Assembly (NCBI RefSeq): GCF_035984545.1
Contig: NZ_JAXCHP010000001.1
Coordinates: 806,001 to 870,000, forward strand
DNA: 64,000 bases
Direction of reading: 5' to 3'
From: Cryobacterium sp. GrIS_2_6
GTDB taxonomy: Bacteria > Actinomycetota > Actinomycetes > Actinomycetales > Microbacteriaceae
Shown here: one piece after another, positions 1-7,733 of the stretch
How the letters are laid out: each line of letters starts with the position of its first letter
How positions within the stretch are numbered: the stretch's first letter is position 1
Program-made: the position numbers and the translations under genes
The notes under the pieces: generated by a model
Told to the model about the DNA's origin: nothing
The model's input: only the letters and a program-made list of their open reading frames with translations
Database searches by the model: none

Positions 1-802
1 TCTTGGCGGGTTGGCCGCGCATGGAGCTCATGACGAGCGCCTCCGACCCGCGGGTTTTGATCAGCGCCGAGGTGAGGAGCACGACAGCCTGCTTGATCGC
101 CTCGGGGAGGGCGGACACGTTCGCGCCCGCAGAGTGCAGGTTGACGAGAGGGGCGGCCAGTGTGGCAGTGTTGCCGGTCACGGAGAGCACGTTGACACGC
201 TCGCTCACACCCGGTTCATGGATGGTCAGTTGCATGCCCGGCAGGACGCCGAGAGTGGAGTCGACCAGGATTGTCGTTGCCCCGCCGTTCGTGGCCGCCG
301 TGAGGACGCTGTTCGCGTACCCGTTGACGTAGGTGACCGCGGCGTACAGGTACCCGGAGGCGGTGCGCGACGTTGCGCCGGGCATCGGGAACGACATGGC
401 CAGAATGGGGATCTCGGTGACCTTGCGGCCAACCCACACGTTGGACAGGTCCGGCAGGGAGGCCATCATGCTCGGCTGCGGGCCGACAGACACGTTCGTG
501 ACCTGAATGACAGGGGTGAAGGCGAGGGGAACCTTGAGGGTGCCCTCGTTGCTCACCCGGTACCGGCCCGCCTGCGTGTCCAAGGTCGCGCCGAGAATCT
601 GGTAGCAGTAGTCGTCAGCAAGCGAAGATGCGCGGGCGATGGTCTGGGAGAGGGCGTCCGCGTTCTGCTGCGGGGTGCCGCCCACAACGAGCTGGGAGAC
701 GTTCACGCCCGTGGGGGAGGCCAGATATTCGGCCGGGGTCAGATAGGGCGACCGGGAGGCGTACGTGGGGACGTACAGCGCCGAGGCGGGGGTGACAACC
801 AT
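1..802 (-). CDS. Head-tail adaptor, first copy, 3' end cut by window start
   Basis: Reads from an ATG at 802-800 toward position 1, where the window begins. The missing C-terminus is present in the second copy (52221-53103). The protein opens with short helices and a YCYQILG segment, then a beta-rich middle, and ends with a helix (EAIKQAVVLLTSALIKTRG), the layout of phage head-to-tail adaptors. It lies directly after the major capsid gene, where the connector ring gene is expected. This copy is in frame at the G5 run 788-792, while the second copy has G6 there and is frameshifted. Confidence 0.75.
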   Translation of the reverse strand, partial: MVVTPASALYVPTYASRSPYLTPAEYLASPTGVNVSQLVVGGTPQQNADALSQTIARASSLADDYCYQILGATLDTQAGRYRVSNEGTLKVPLAFTPVIQVTNVSVGPQPSMMASLPDLSNVWVGRKVTEIPILAMSFPMPGATSRTASGYLYAAVTYVNGYANSVLTAATNGGATTILVDSTLGVLPGMQLTIHEPGVSERVNVLSVTGNTATLAAPLVNLHSAGANVSALPEAIKQAVVLLTSALIKTRGSEALVMSSMRGQPAK

Positions 803-925
803 TGCGCACTCCAAAGTGTTGAGGTGAAACCCGACACCCCCCGATGGGAGGCAGACACCAGAGGGCGCCGGGGGTAGTGGGGTGGTGCCGCCGCGGCCCG
901 AAGGTCACGGCGGCACCGGAGGCCG

Positions 926-2374
926 CTAGTTAGCGGCGATGTCCTGCACGACCGCGCAGGCGACAGGAGCCCGGTTGATGAGCGTCGAGGTGGAGAAGAC
1001 TTCACCGTCGAAGCGGGGGCCGCCGCCGACGCCCGTGCCACGGTTGGTCGCGTACTCGTAGTCGGCGACGTCGTGCAGCGAGCGGACCTCGAGCACGTTG
1101 CTGATGTTCGAGTTCGGGAACGGCACCGTGTCGCTGACGGCGATGAGGGTTCCGGGGGTGAGGTTCGGGTGAACCTCGATCCGGACCGGGACACCGCCGG
1201 CAGCCTTGTTCACGTAGTGCGTGACGTAGCCGCCACCGGTCACGTCCGTGCGTCCTTCGGCGCCCGGGGTGAAGAACGTGTTCGCGGCACCGTTGGCGAG
1301 GAGCAGCTTGCTGATGCTGTTCGATTCCTGCGCGGACACGAGGTAGCGGGTCGGGGAGAGCTGCACCGTGTTGAAGATGCGTGTGTTGAGCGCGTCGAGC
1401 TCGTTGATGGACTGGCCCGAGCTGGTGAATGTGGAACCGCCGAGGCTGGTGAACCCGGCACCCGAGTTGATGCCGGAGCCGCGGGTGACGAGGCCCGTTG
1501 CACCACCGGTCACGTAGTCACCCGCGAGGGTGGCGAGCAGGCCGTTGAAGTCCGTCGCCTTGGCCGAGGAATCAGCGACGGGGACAGAGGTCGGCGCGAC
1601 ACCGTAGATGCCGGGGAGGTTCGGGACGGGCTGGTTGGAACCGGCCGGGGTCGTCAGGAACGTGACCGTGTTGACGGTGGTCGTGGTGATGTAGAAACCG
1701 CCGACGAACCAGTCATAGGCGACAGCGCCGGGGATGCTGGCCACGGTTGCGGTCAGCGTCGAGGTTGCGCCGGTCGTGATCTGCGAACCCTGCGCGGAGG
1801 CGATGGTGGATCCGCCGTAGGAGTAGTTCGAGCCGGTGCGCGCCGCGACCTTGATCAGGTACGTGGCCGCTGCGACGGTTCCGCCCGTGGCCGCGGTGGC
1901 CGTGGTGGGCACGGCGGGAGTCGGCAGGGCGAAGTTCTGGCCGCCGAGCAGCTTCTTGTCCGAACCGATCTTCCACTGGTTCATCGCGTTGATGACGGCG
2001 ATGGTGCGCGCGTCCGCGAAGCCCTTGGCGAGGTCGATGGCGTCCTGGGTGACGGTGTAGCCGTAACCGAGCTTCGCGTACTGGCTGGACGCGTTGATCA
2101 TGTTCAGGATGGCCATCGGGGCCGGCGCGTCGAACGCGGTTCCGGGGTCGGACTGCAGGTTGTTGACGTTGGTCAGCACGCGCCACAGGGCCGCGGGACC
2201 GGCGACCTCGGGCGTGGAGCGCGCCAGGGAGTCGAGGAACGGCGTGTTGACGGGGATCTGGCTGATCCAGCCGGTGAGGTCCACGCCGGTGAGGCCGGTC
2301 GCGGTGGTCACCCCGGAGGACTGCGCCTTGTACAGCTGCACGAGAGTGTCGCGGGAAACGGAATCGAGATTCAC
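926..2374 (-). CDS. Major capsid protein
   Basis: About 482 aa. A GTG at 2398 is possible, but the GTG at 2374 follows a GAAAGG ribosome site about 7 nt upstream, giving MNLDSVSRDTLVQLYKAQ as N-terminus. The central part (NMINASSQYAKLGYGYTVTQ, FADARTIAVINAMNQWK) and the C-terminal RYLVSAQESNSISKLLLANG, VRIEVHPNLTPGTLIA and DYEYAT segments suit an HK97-fold shell protein. A Thr/Ala/Gly-rich beta segment around residues 160-230 (YLIKVAARTGSNYSYGG, AYDWFVGG) looks like an inserted Ig- or fibronectin-like domain. It follows scaffold and protease, as expected. The second copy carries two one-base insertions and is broken. Confidence 0.85.
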   Translation of the reverse strand: MNLDSVSRDTLVQLYKAQSSGVTTATGLTGVDLTGWISQIPVNTPFLDSLARSTPEVAGPAALWRVLTNVNNLQSDPGTAFDAPAPMAILNMINASSQYAKLGYGYTVTQDAIDLAKGFADARTIAVINAMNQWKIGSDKKLLGGQNFALPTPAVPTTATAATGGTVAAATYLIKVAARTGSNYSYGGSTIASAQGSQITTGATSTLTATVASIPGAVAYDWFVGGFYITTTTVNTVTFLTTPAGSNQPVPNLPGIYGVAPTSVPVADSSAKATDFNGLLATLAGDYVTGGATGLVTRGSGINSGAGFTSLGGSTFTSSGQSINELDALNTRIFNTVQLSPTRYLVSAQESNSISKLLLANGAANTFFTPGAEGRTDVTGGGYVTHYVNKAAGGVPVRIEVHPNLTPGTLIAVSDTVPFPNSNISNVLEVRSLHDVADYEYATNRGTGVGGGPRFDGEVFSTSTLINRAPVACAVVQDIAAN

Positions 2375-2399
2375 GATGATGCCTTTCAAAATGGGCACG

Positions 2400-2446
2400 A
2401 CAAAAAACCCCCGCGGTGGAGGGCTTGTCGAAGAGGGTTTTAGGGG
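2400..2446 (-). terminator. Terminator-like hairpin between scaffold and capsid genes
   Basis: On the minus strand AAAACCC is followed about 20 nt later by GGGGG and a run of six T. It lies in the 89-nt gap between the scaffold stop (2464) and the capsid start (2374). A partial terminator here could set the scaffold to capsid ratio, or the stem could act on the mRNA end. The stem is short and the loop long, so the call is tentative. Confidence 0.45.
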
Positions 2447-2463
2447 GTGTGGTTCAGTTGGAG

Positions 2464-3771
2464 CTAGACGAAACGGCTCCGAAGCTCCGCGTATGTGAGG
2501 GCCTGCTGCGCCGCCACCTTCTGCGCGGGCGGTGCATCCTCGACGGCCTTGCGGAGATCCGCGAACTCGTCAGTGGAAGCGTCGCGGGCAGGCATTCCGG
2601 CGGTACCGGTGCTCCCGTTCAGCAGTGGGCTCTTGCGATCGTCAGGCATCTTGCCGAGGTGCTCGACGCGCTCCTGCAAGCTCTTCACCAAGTCCACCAG
2701 GTCCGCATTTTCTGCGGCCTGCTTCGCGAACGGGGCGAGAGCTTCTGTGAGCGCGAGGGTGAACTCGTTATGGAGTGCCTTCGTGACGTTTTCGGGGTCC
2801 GTCACCACAGGCGACTGGACAGTTTTGGTGCCGGGGATGACAGCCTCAGCGGGGGCCACCTCGGGGGTGGGCTCGGCCGCGTCAGGTACGGCTGGCACGT
2901 CTTCGGTGCCGGAGGTGAGGTCTTCCGCACCCTCGTCGGAGGTCGCATCGGGTTCGGCAGCTTCCTCGGCGGGGGTCTCAGCAGCCTCCTCGGCGGGGGA
3001 ATCCTCCGCGGGAGCCTCCGGGGCGAACGTGGTCAGATTGGCCGCGTCGACGGAGCCGAGCACGCGCCCGCTCGCATCGTAGACGAGCACCTGCGGGTCA
3101 CCCTTGGCCTTCATGACCGGTTCGGCGACGGGCGGCAGGCTCGCAAGGACGTTCTGGATCGCCGCGGCCGCACCGCGCAGGGCAGACTCGTTGGCCGAGG
3201 ACAGCGCACGGCCAGCCTTCACGAACGCCGACAGGACCGCGCGGGCATCCTCAGCGGACTTCGCCACCGGCTGCTCCGACTCCGCCTGCTCGCCGACCGC
3301 ATACGGGGCGATCAGGTCGATGGCCTGATCCACGAGCTCGCACGCCGTCTGCAGATCCCACGAGTTGTCGTCGCAAGCCTCGGCGCCAGCGAAGACCTCT
3401 TCGGCCTCCCGCTGCGAGAGCAGGTCGAGGGCGCGCTTCACACCCGTGAGAACAGCGAGCTGCTCCCATGCGGTGGCAGCGTCCACGGCCTCCCATGCGG
3501 GGGAACCGGGCTCGTTCACGTCACCTTCTGCGGTTGCGGTGGGAGCCTCGAGGACTTCCTCGTCAGCCTTGATCACGGGTTCAGTCATGTCTTCGCCCTC
3601 CTGGGCTTGTTTGAGAAGTTCCCGCACCGCGTCTGCGGGGAGAAGATTGGGTGTGCTGTCGGACTTCATGAAGATGAAGTCGAGGCCGTTCGCCGCTTTG
3701 GATACGAGGTCGACGCGGGGAATCTTCGCGTCGATCACTTCGGTGAGTTCATCGTCGATGAGAGTGTGCAT
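2464..3771 (-). CDS. Putative scaffolding / capsid assembly protein
   Basis: 435 aa, ATG at 3771, three bases after the preceding stop. The first 35 residues (IPRVDLVSKAANGLDFIFMK) resemble the N-terminus of phage prohead assembly proteins that follow XkdF-type genes. The middle is very rich in Glu, Ala, Pro and Asp (about residues 235-320), and the C-terminal 100 residues are helical and probably coiled coil (LVDLVKSLQERVEHLGKM). Size, acidity and position just before the major capsid gene fit an internal scaffold, probably cleaved or expelled during maturation. The second copy has one extra T (55093-55097) and is split. Confidence 0.65.
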   Translation of the reverse strand: MHTLIDDELTEVIDAKIPRVDLVSKAANGLDFIFMKSDSTPNLLPADAVRELLKQAQEGEDMTEPVIKADEEVLEAPTATAEGDVNEPGSPAWEAVDAATAWEQLAVLTGVKRALDLLSQREAEEVFAGAEACDDNSWDLQTACELVDQAIDLIAPYAVGEQAESEQPVAKSAEDARAVLSAFVKAGRALSSANESALRGAAAAIQNVLASLPPVAEPVMKAKGDPQVLVYDASGRVLGSVDAANLTTFAPEAPAEDSPAEEAAETPAEEAAEPDATSDEGAEDLTSGTEDVPAVPDAAEPTPEVAPAEAVIPGTKTVQSPVVTDPENVTKALHNEFTLALTEALAPFAKQAAENADLVDLVKSLQERVEHLGKMPDDRKSPLLNGSTGTAGMPARDASTDEFADLRKAVEDAPPAQKVAAQQALTYAELRSRFV

Positions 3772-3774
3772 GGG

Positions 3775-4152
3775 TTATGCCCTTCGCTTGCGAGTGGCAG
3801 AGCCCTGTGGGCTGAAGCCGGTTAGTTTTCCTGACTTGACGAGCTCCCACGACACCTCGTCGAGGAGCGCCTTGATCAGCCAGTCACCCTTGGAGGCGAC
3901 CACTTCGCCGTCGATGACGAACGGGTCATCGGACGGCCACGTGTACGACTCGCACACCTCGGCATGACCGATCGTCCCGTCCATGTGCTCGATGCCGATC
4001 TGCCGGCCGCCGTCACGGAGGAACGTGGCGGCGGCCTTCTCCAACTCGTCAGCGGTGAAATAGTCCCGGGAGCCATCCGCGCCCTTCTTGATGCGCGGAT
4101 CCGGACCCGCCTGATATGCGACGCCGAGCACGATCCGGAGTTCCTTGGCCAT
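3775..4152 (-). CDS. XkdF-like putative prohead serine protease
   Basis: 125 aa. The ATG at 4152-4150 with AAGGA upstream is chosen over longer upstream starts, which would read through the portal 3' end. It contains GVAYQAGPDPRIKKGADG, DYFTADELEKAAATFLRDG, the IGIEHMDGTIGHAEVCESYT segment and a C-terminal WELVKSGKLTGFSPQGSA. The conserved H (EHMDG) and the GFSP ending are typical of XkdF-type phage proteases. It lies 8 nt after the portal-MuF stop and just before the scaffold, so it is probably the maturation protease acting on scaffold and capsid N-termini. Confidence 0.7.
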   Translation of the reverse strand: MAKELRIVLGVAYQAGPDPRIKKGADGSRDYFTADELEKAAATFLRDGGRQIGIEHMDGTIGHAEVCESYTWPSDDPFVIDGEVVASKGDWLIKALLDEVSWELVKSGKLTGFSPQGSATRKRRA

Positions 4153-4160
4153 GTCAGTCC

Positions 4161-7100
4161 TTACTCGGTTGCGTCGATGGTGCGAATGTTGGACCCGTTG
4201 ATTGACTCGACCACCGGGGAGGCCGCACACCGACAGTTGTGAACCACAATTCCATTTGCCAAATACCACCCGTGCGTGGTGTTGCAGTTGTACACTTGGG
4301 TATGAGCAAAATATCTCTTGACACTCAATACCTTGTTCGCGAATACCTCGGGGGAACTAGCGAGAAGGCTCTCGCAGTATCCTTCGGCGTCGACCGCCGC
4401 GTGATCCGTCGGCATCTCATCGAGGCCAACATCCAGCCCCGAGATAGGAGTTCCGCCATGCTTGTTCGCATGTCCCGTTTGGGCGTCGAGGGCAGGCTGT
4501 CCCTCACGACCGCTGCTCATGAGGCCGTCCGGGGCAGCACTCAAAGCGATAGCATCAAGGCCGAGAGAGCTAGACGCAACGCGATCTACTTGCCCAACGT
4601 GAGCGTTTATGAGGACGCCCTCGTCGCCGGACTTGTCACGCGCGAGGTTGCCTTCACGAGGCAGCTCGCCTGCGGACCGTACAACGTAGACGTGGCCCTC
4701 GGAACCGTCGCCGTGGAAGTCCTCGGCGGCGCTTGGCATCGGTCCAAATCTCACGGGGAGCGCATCCGCTACCTCCTTGATAGTGGCTTCGATGTTCTCT
4801 ACATCTGGTCCGCCTTCAAGTACAGGGTCGACAGCGCCACGGCTGAGCACGTAATCGCCTTCACGGAGGTCGCCGGCCGGGACCCATCCATCAACCGTCG
4901 CTACCGGGTGATTCGGGGTAATGGTCAGTTTCTGGCCGAGTTCCGTCACAATGTCGATGAAATCCCCGACATAGTGCCGTTCAGTGACCGACCCGAGACC
5001 GAGCCAGCTACCGTGCCCTACGGAATCTGCCACTGCGGATGCGGTCGCACGACCGCCATCGCCAAATCCGACCGACGAGGCCACCTCAAGGGCGAACCGA
5101 TGACTTATATCAGCGGGCACAACCAGGCCCGTCGCGGCAGGTAAGCAGCGCGGGTGCACAGGCGGGGAATTGTCCGTGTCCGTGACCGGGTGCGGGTTGG
5201 CGGCCGCCACGTCGACACACTCGGAGCACGCGTCGTCGGAGAGGATCAGATCCCAGGAACCGACCCCGCTGGCGGAGTAGGAGTCGAGGGAGCCGAGGGT
5301 TTGCGCGCGGGCGATCTCCGTGTGAGCGATCAGTTGAGCCCGGGAATCCGAGCCGATCAGGTCGCTGATGGTGCCCGCGATCTTCTCTGACGACCAGCCA
5401 GAGTCAAGCCCTGAGCTGATCCGGTTCCCGACCTGATCGAGCACCGTGTCTTCGATGCCCTTGACTGTGATCCCAGCACTATCCAGCAGCGCCCTCAGGC
5501 CGCCGTCAGCGACCAGTGAGGCAGCCTGCGCATCACCGGGCACCCAGGCGTCCCAATTGACGTCAGCAACGGCCTGACCGGTCATCCCGGCCACACTCAC
5601 CGCATGCGCGCCCAACTGCTGCGCCGCACCATGAGCACCCGTCAGATACCCGTCCGCGAGAAGCTGCCGAAGCACCGACTCGATCTGCGAACTGTCCGCG
5701 TTCGCGCCCAACATCTGCCGGGCCCGTGCGAACATCGCATCGCTGGCCGCATCCTTGACCAGTGCGCCCGAAAGCGAACCGATCACACCGGCCACGTCCA
5801 TCGACGCCAGCAGCGCCCGCATTGCGGTTGCCACAAGCGGCGTGTAGTGGTCGGTCAGGCGCAGATCGAATGCATGCTGGGGCACTTTGTCCGAAGAATC
5901 GCGCCACGACTTCTCAATCGCGGCGGGCACTAAAAAAGGGACGCTCTCACGTCCCTTCTTGTTCAGCATCTCCGCAATGTCCGGCGGGGCGACCTCGAAC
6001 TGGAAATCTCGCCACTTGCCCGCCTTCACCCGTGTCTTCGTGAACGAGCGGAATTTCACCAGCTCAGCCTGCAAAGCGTCCGTGGCATCCTTCATCTTCA
6101 CCGGCCCCTCCAAAGAGGAACCCGTCAGCCCGGTTGCAGCGGTGACCCCGGCCGTCTCGGCCTTCGTGATCGCACCGCCCACCGTGGGCATGCCATTCAC
6201 GACATCGGACCCGGGGATGATGTGCTCAAGGTCCGGGAACGCGGGTTCGTCCGGGTTCGTCGGGGCCCGTTTGAAATCGGTCCCGCCTGGCAGCTTGTCC
6301 GGCAGGATCCCGCCGGCGCCCGCGAACGCGTCCAACCCCAACGGTTGCGCGTCGCTCGGCGCGCCCGTCTGTCCGTCGATCGTGCCAGAAATGGCCAGGA
6401 TCGACGTCAACGGGACGAACCCGGTGCGAGCGGTGATGATGCCGCGAGGGATCGGGCGCTCGTTATCCACCGGCAAGCCCAGGAGCTCCTGACGCATCTC
6501 GTCCATGGACGCCGCGCCAGTCTTGACGTACACCTCCCACGCCTGCGCCTCCATGAGACGGTCCTCTTTGTCCCGGCCGGTGTCCAGAGACACGCGCACG
6601 GGCAGGCCGAGGTCGTGCTGCAGGTAACGGTTCAGGATCTGCTCCACGAACCGCACCCACGGCAGGGTGTTCACGCGGAACTGGATGTCGACCTGCGTCT
6701 CACCGTTGGCCCGGTTCACGTCTTTCAGAAGACCGAGATCCTGCGGGACCACGCCATACGCCGCGGCGACACGCGTCACGAGGTAGTCAGGGAACAGCGG
6801 GTCGAAACCCTTGGGCCGGGTCTCCGAAATCTTGAAACCGGCCGGCACTGCGACGAGCTGGTGCAGCTTGGCCTGATCGCCCTGCACCACAGCGTCGTAG
6901 TAGTCCTGCCATTCCGCCACCTGATCCGGCGACGAAATATCCGGGGGCAGCTCCATGAACCCGGCCGGGACAGACCCGTCCGTGAACATCTGCAACAGGT
7001 GCCACTGGAAACGCATGTCCGTGTTCGCGGTCAGCATGATCGACTCGAGCGGCGCCAAACCGAACGGGGAATCCCCCTGCGGGCGGAACCGGGCGTAAAT

Positions 7101-7730
7101 GAGATCCTCGGCCGTGTACGACGACCACGACTGGCCCTTGATCACCTGGTAGTAGGCAGGGGCGGGGGCATGAGGGCGGCGGCCGTGCGCGTCGATGCTC
7201 GGGAACACCGTCGAACCGTCGAGAATTTCCAGGCCGATGATCTGCCCGGCCATGTTCCGGCGGCGGTAAAGCACCCCGGCGTCGTAGCGCAGCTGGTTTT
7301 CCATCCAGATCGACAGCCACTCGTCGTACGGGTGCTCCCGGTCCGGGAAAGCCAGCACCGCGCGCGCCGCCTCGATGGCATCCTTCACATCCGAGGTCAC
7401 GCCGGTGGCCGCCTGAAACAGGAGGCCCATCGACCGGATCTCATCGATTTTATGGTTAATGCACATACGAGAAACGTCGTAGGAGTTGACCATCTCGCGC
7501 AGAGTATCGTACGAGGTGCGGCCCCACGCCTGCCGGGACCGAACCGCAAGGTTCACCCCAACCGGGAAGTCCATCGCCCGCGGCACCTGCGAGTACCCCG
7601 TCGACGGGACAGCCGGGCGACCCGGGCCCATCATCGTGGAACCCGTCATGCCCTGATCGGTCATGGCCTGATCGATCGCAGCCGGGACGCCGAAACCAAA
7701 GGACTTTGCAAGCCGTTCGAAGATACCCAT
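4161..7730 (-). CDS. Portal-MuF fusion protein interrupted by an intein
   Basis: 1189 aa precursor. ATG at 7730 with GGAGG 5 nt upstream overlapping the terminase stop. Residues 1 to about 480 form a portal domain (VRSRQAWGRTSYDTLREMV, YYQVIKGQSWSSYTAEDLIY, GLAPLESIMLTANTDM, NRYLQHDLGLPVRVSLDTG). Residues about 560-885 of the spliced product form a MuF minor head domain (LIAHTEIARAQTLGSLDSY, DDACSECVDV, PPVHPR). Residues 862-1165 are an intein. Its removal joins VHPR to CRCAASPVV and restores the MuF HPxCRC motif, leaving an 885-aa protein. Fusing portal and MuF is unusual but not unique. A terminator-like hairpin lies in the linker near residue 593. Confidence 0.9.
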   Translation of the reverse strand: MGIFERLAKSFGFGVPAAIDQAMTDQGMTGSTMMGPGRPAVPSTGYSQVPRAMDFPVGVNLAVRSRQAWGRTSYDTLREMVNSYDVSRMCINHKIDEIRSMGLLFQAATGVTSDVKDAIEAARAVLAFPDREHPYDEWLSIWMENQLRYDAGVLYRRRNMAGQIIGLEILDGSTVFPSIDAHGRRPHAPAPAYYQVIKGQSWSSYTAEDLIYARFRPQGDSPFGLAPLESIMLTANTDMRFQWHLLQMFTDGSVPAGFMELPPDISSPDQVAEWQDYYDAVVQGDQAKLHQLVAVPAGFKISETRPKGFDPLFPDYLVTRVAAAYGVVPQDLGLLKDVNRANGETQVDIQFRVNTLPWVRFVEQILNRYLQHDLGLPVRVSLDTGRDKEDRLMEAQAWEVYVKTGAASMDEMRQELLGLPVDNERPIPRGIITARTGFVPLTSILAISGTIDGQTGAPSDAQPLGLDAFAGAGGILPDKLPGGTDFKRAPTNPDEPAFPDLEHIIPGSDVVNGMPTVGGAITKAETAGVTAATGLTGSSLEGPVKMKDATDALQAELVKFRSFTKTRVKAGKWRDFQFEVAPPDIAEMLNKKGRESVPFLVPAAIEKSWRDSSDKVPQHAFDLRLTDHYTPLVATAMRALLASMDVAGVIGSLSGALVKDAASDAMFARARQMLGANADSSQIESVLRQLLADGYLTGAHGAAQQLGAHAVSVAGMTGQAVADVNWDAWVPGDAQAASLVADGGLRALLDSAGITVKGIEDTVLDQVGNRISSGLDSGWSSEKIAGTISDLIGSDSRAQLIAHTEIARAQTLGSLDSYSASGVGSWDLILSDDACSECVDVAAANPHPVTDTDNSPPVHPRCLPAATGLVVPADISHRFALEVASSVGFGDGGRATASAVADSVGHGSWLGLGSVTERHYVGDFIDIVTELGQKLTITPNHPVATVDGWVPAGDLREGDYVLSRGAVDPVLEGGPDVENIEATIKEVADALPVRFGPMPSAAEDFHGDGSEGHVYVVRSAGELPREGNLARDKSGDEGVLINAHVGQVDRVASSSLGLDAIALSAAPDGLMSSGREGQPALDAQTGHANKHGGTPISGLDVGLDEMPTDHAAVDAEGYCESLLASSPEVFANKVLSVKRYFAHTQVYNCNTTHGWYLANGIVVHNCRCAASPVVESINGSNIRTIDATE
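4291..4296 (+). promoter_or_regulatory. Candidate -10 box for the antisense endonuclease gene
   Basis: TACACT ends 5 nt before the ATG at 4302, the spacing expected for a leaderless actinobacterial transcript starting at or near the start codon. The HTH gene at 12330 has the same TACACT 6 nt before its ATG. No convincing -35 hexamer is seen. The box lies opposite intein block F codons (VYN), so promoter and splicing motif share bases. Confidence 0.45.
4302..5144 (+). CDS. Vsr/EDxHD-like homing endonuclease encoded antisense to the intein
   Basis: 280 aa from ATG 4302. The frame is open from a GTG at 4239, opposite the intein penultimate His codon, to TAA at 5142-5144, opposite intein codon 2. 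Residues 10-45 form an HTH (EKALAVSFGVDRRVIRRHLI). Residues about 100-170 form a PD-(D/E)xK-type core: E104, D130 in CGPYNVDVALG, E139 in VAVEVLGGAWH, H146, then LLDSGFDVLYIW. Residues 240-275 hold CHCGCG and YISGH, a zinc-knuckle module known from free-standing phage homing endonucleases. An internal ATG at 4458 has AGGAG 7 nt upstream and would give an HTH-less 228-aa form. Codons 4422-4541 have 30 of 40 third positions G/C. No copy exists elsewhere in the unit. The nuclease assignment is by motif only. Confidence 0.85.
   Translation: MSKISLDTQYLVREYLGGTSEKALAVSFGVDRRVIRRHLIEANIQPRDRSSAMLVRMSRLGVEGRLSLTTAAHEAVRGSTQSDSIKAERARRNAIYLPNVSVYEDALVAGLVTREVAFTRQLACGPYNVDVALGTVAVEVLGGAWHRSKSHGERIRYLLDSGFDVLYIWSAFKYRVDSATAEHVIAFTEVAGRDPSINRRYRVIRGNGQFLAEFRHNVDEIPDIVPFSDRPETEPATVPYGICHCGCGRTTAIAKSDRRGHLKGEPMTYISGHNQARRGR
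5932..5957 (-). terminator. Perfect terminator-like hairpin inside the portal-MuF gene
   Basis: On the minus (coding) strand AAGGGACG pairs with CGTCCCTT across a 6-nt loop and is followed by T6. It sits in frame near residue 593 (NKKGRESVPFL), in the linker between portal and MuF domains. The shape is that of an intrinsic terminator. Translation through it would normally prevent folding. Confidence 0.55.
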
Positions 7731-7733
7731 GCG

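Larger units (their letters stand above)
4236..5147 (-). mobile_element. Intein in MuF domain (304 aa), hosting an antisense endonuclease gene
   Basis: Cys1 is codon 5147-5145 (CLPAATGLVVPA, block A). Block B is LTITPNHPVAT with T77 and H80. Next comes GWVPAGDLREGDYVL (residues 87-101). Block F is VYNCNTTHGWYLANG (285-299) and block G ends in GIVVHN with H303 and N304, followed by Cys +1. All residues needed for class 1 splicing are visible. The 104-265 stretch (with AEDFHGDGSEG) shows no LAGLIDADG, HNH or GIY-YIG motif in this frame. Spacing between blocks A and B is long and low complexity (GGRATASAVADS). The opposite strand of almost the whole element is an open frame for an endonuclease (4302-5144). 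Confidence 0.93.

Noticed and set aside
1073..2443. Plus-strand frame of 456 codons opposite the capsid gene
   Set aside because: Arg/Gly/Val-rich shadow; the opposite strand encodes a clear capsid protein.
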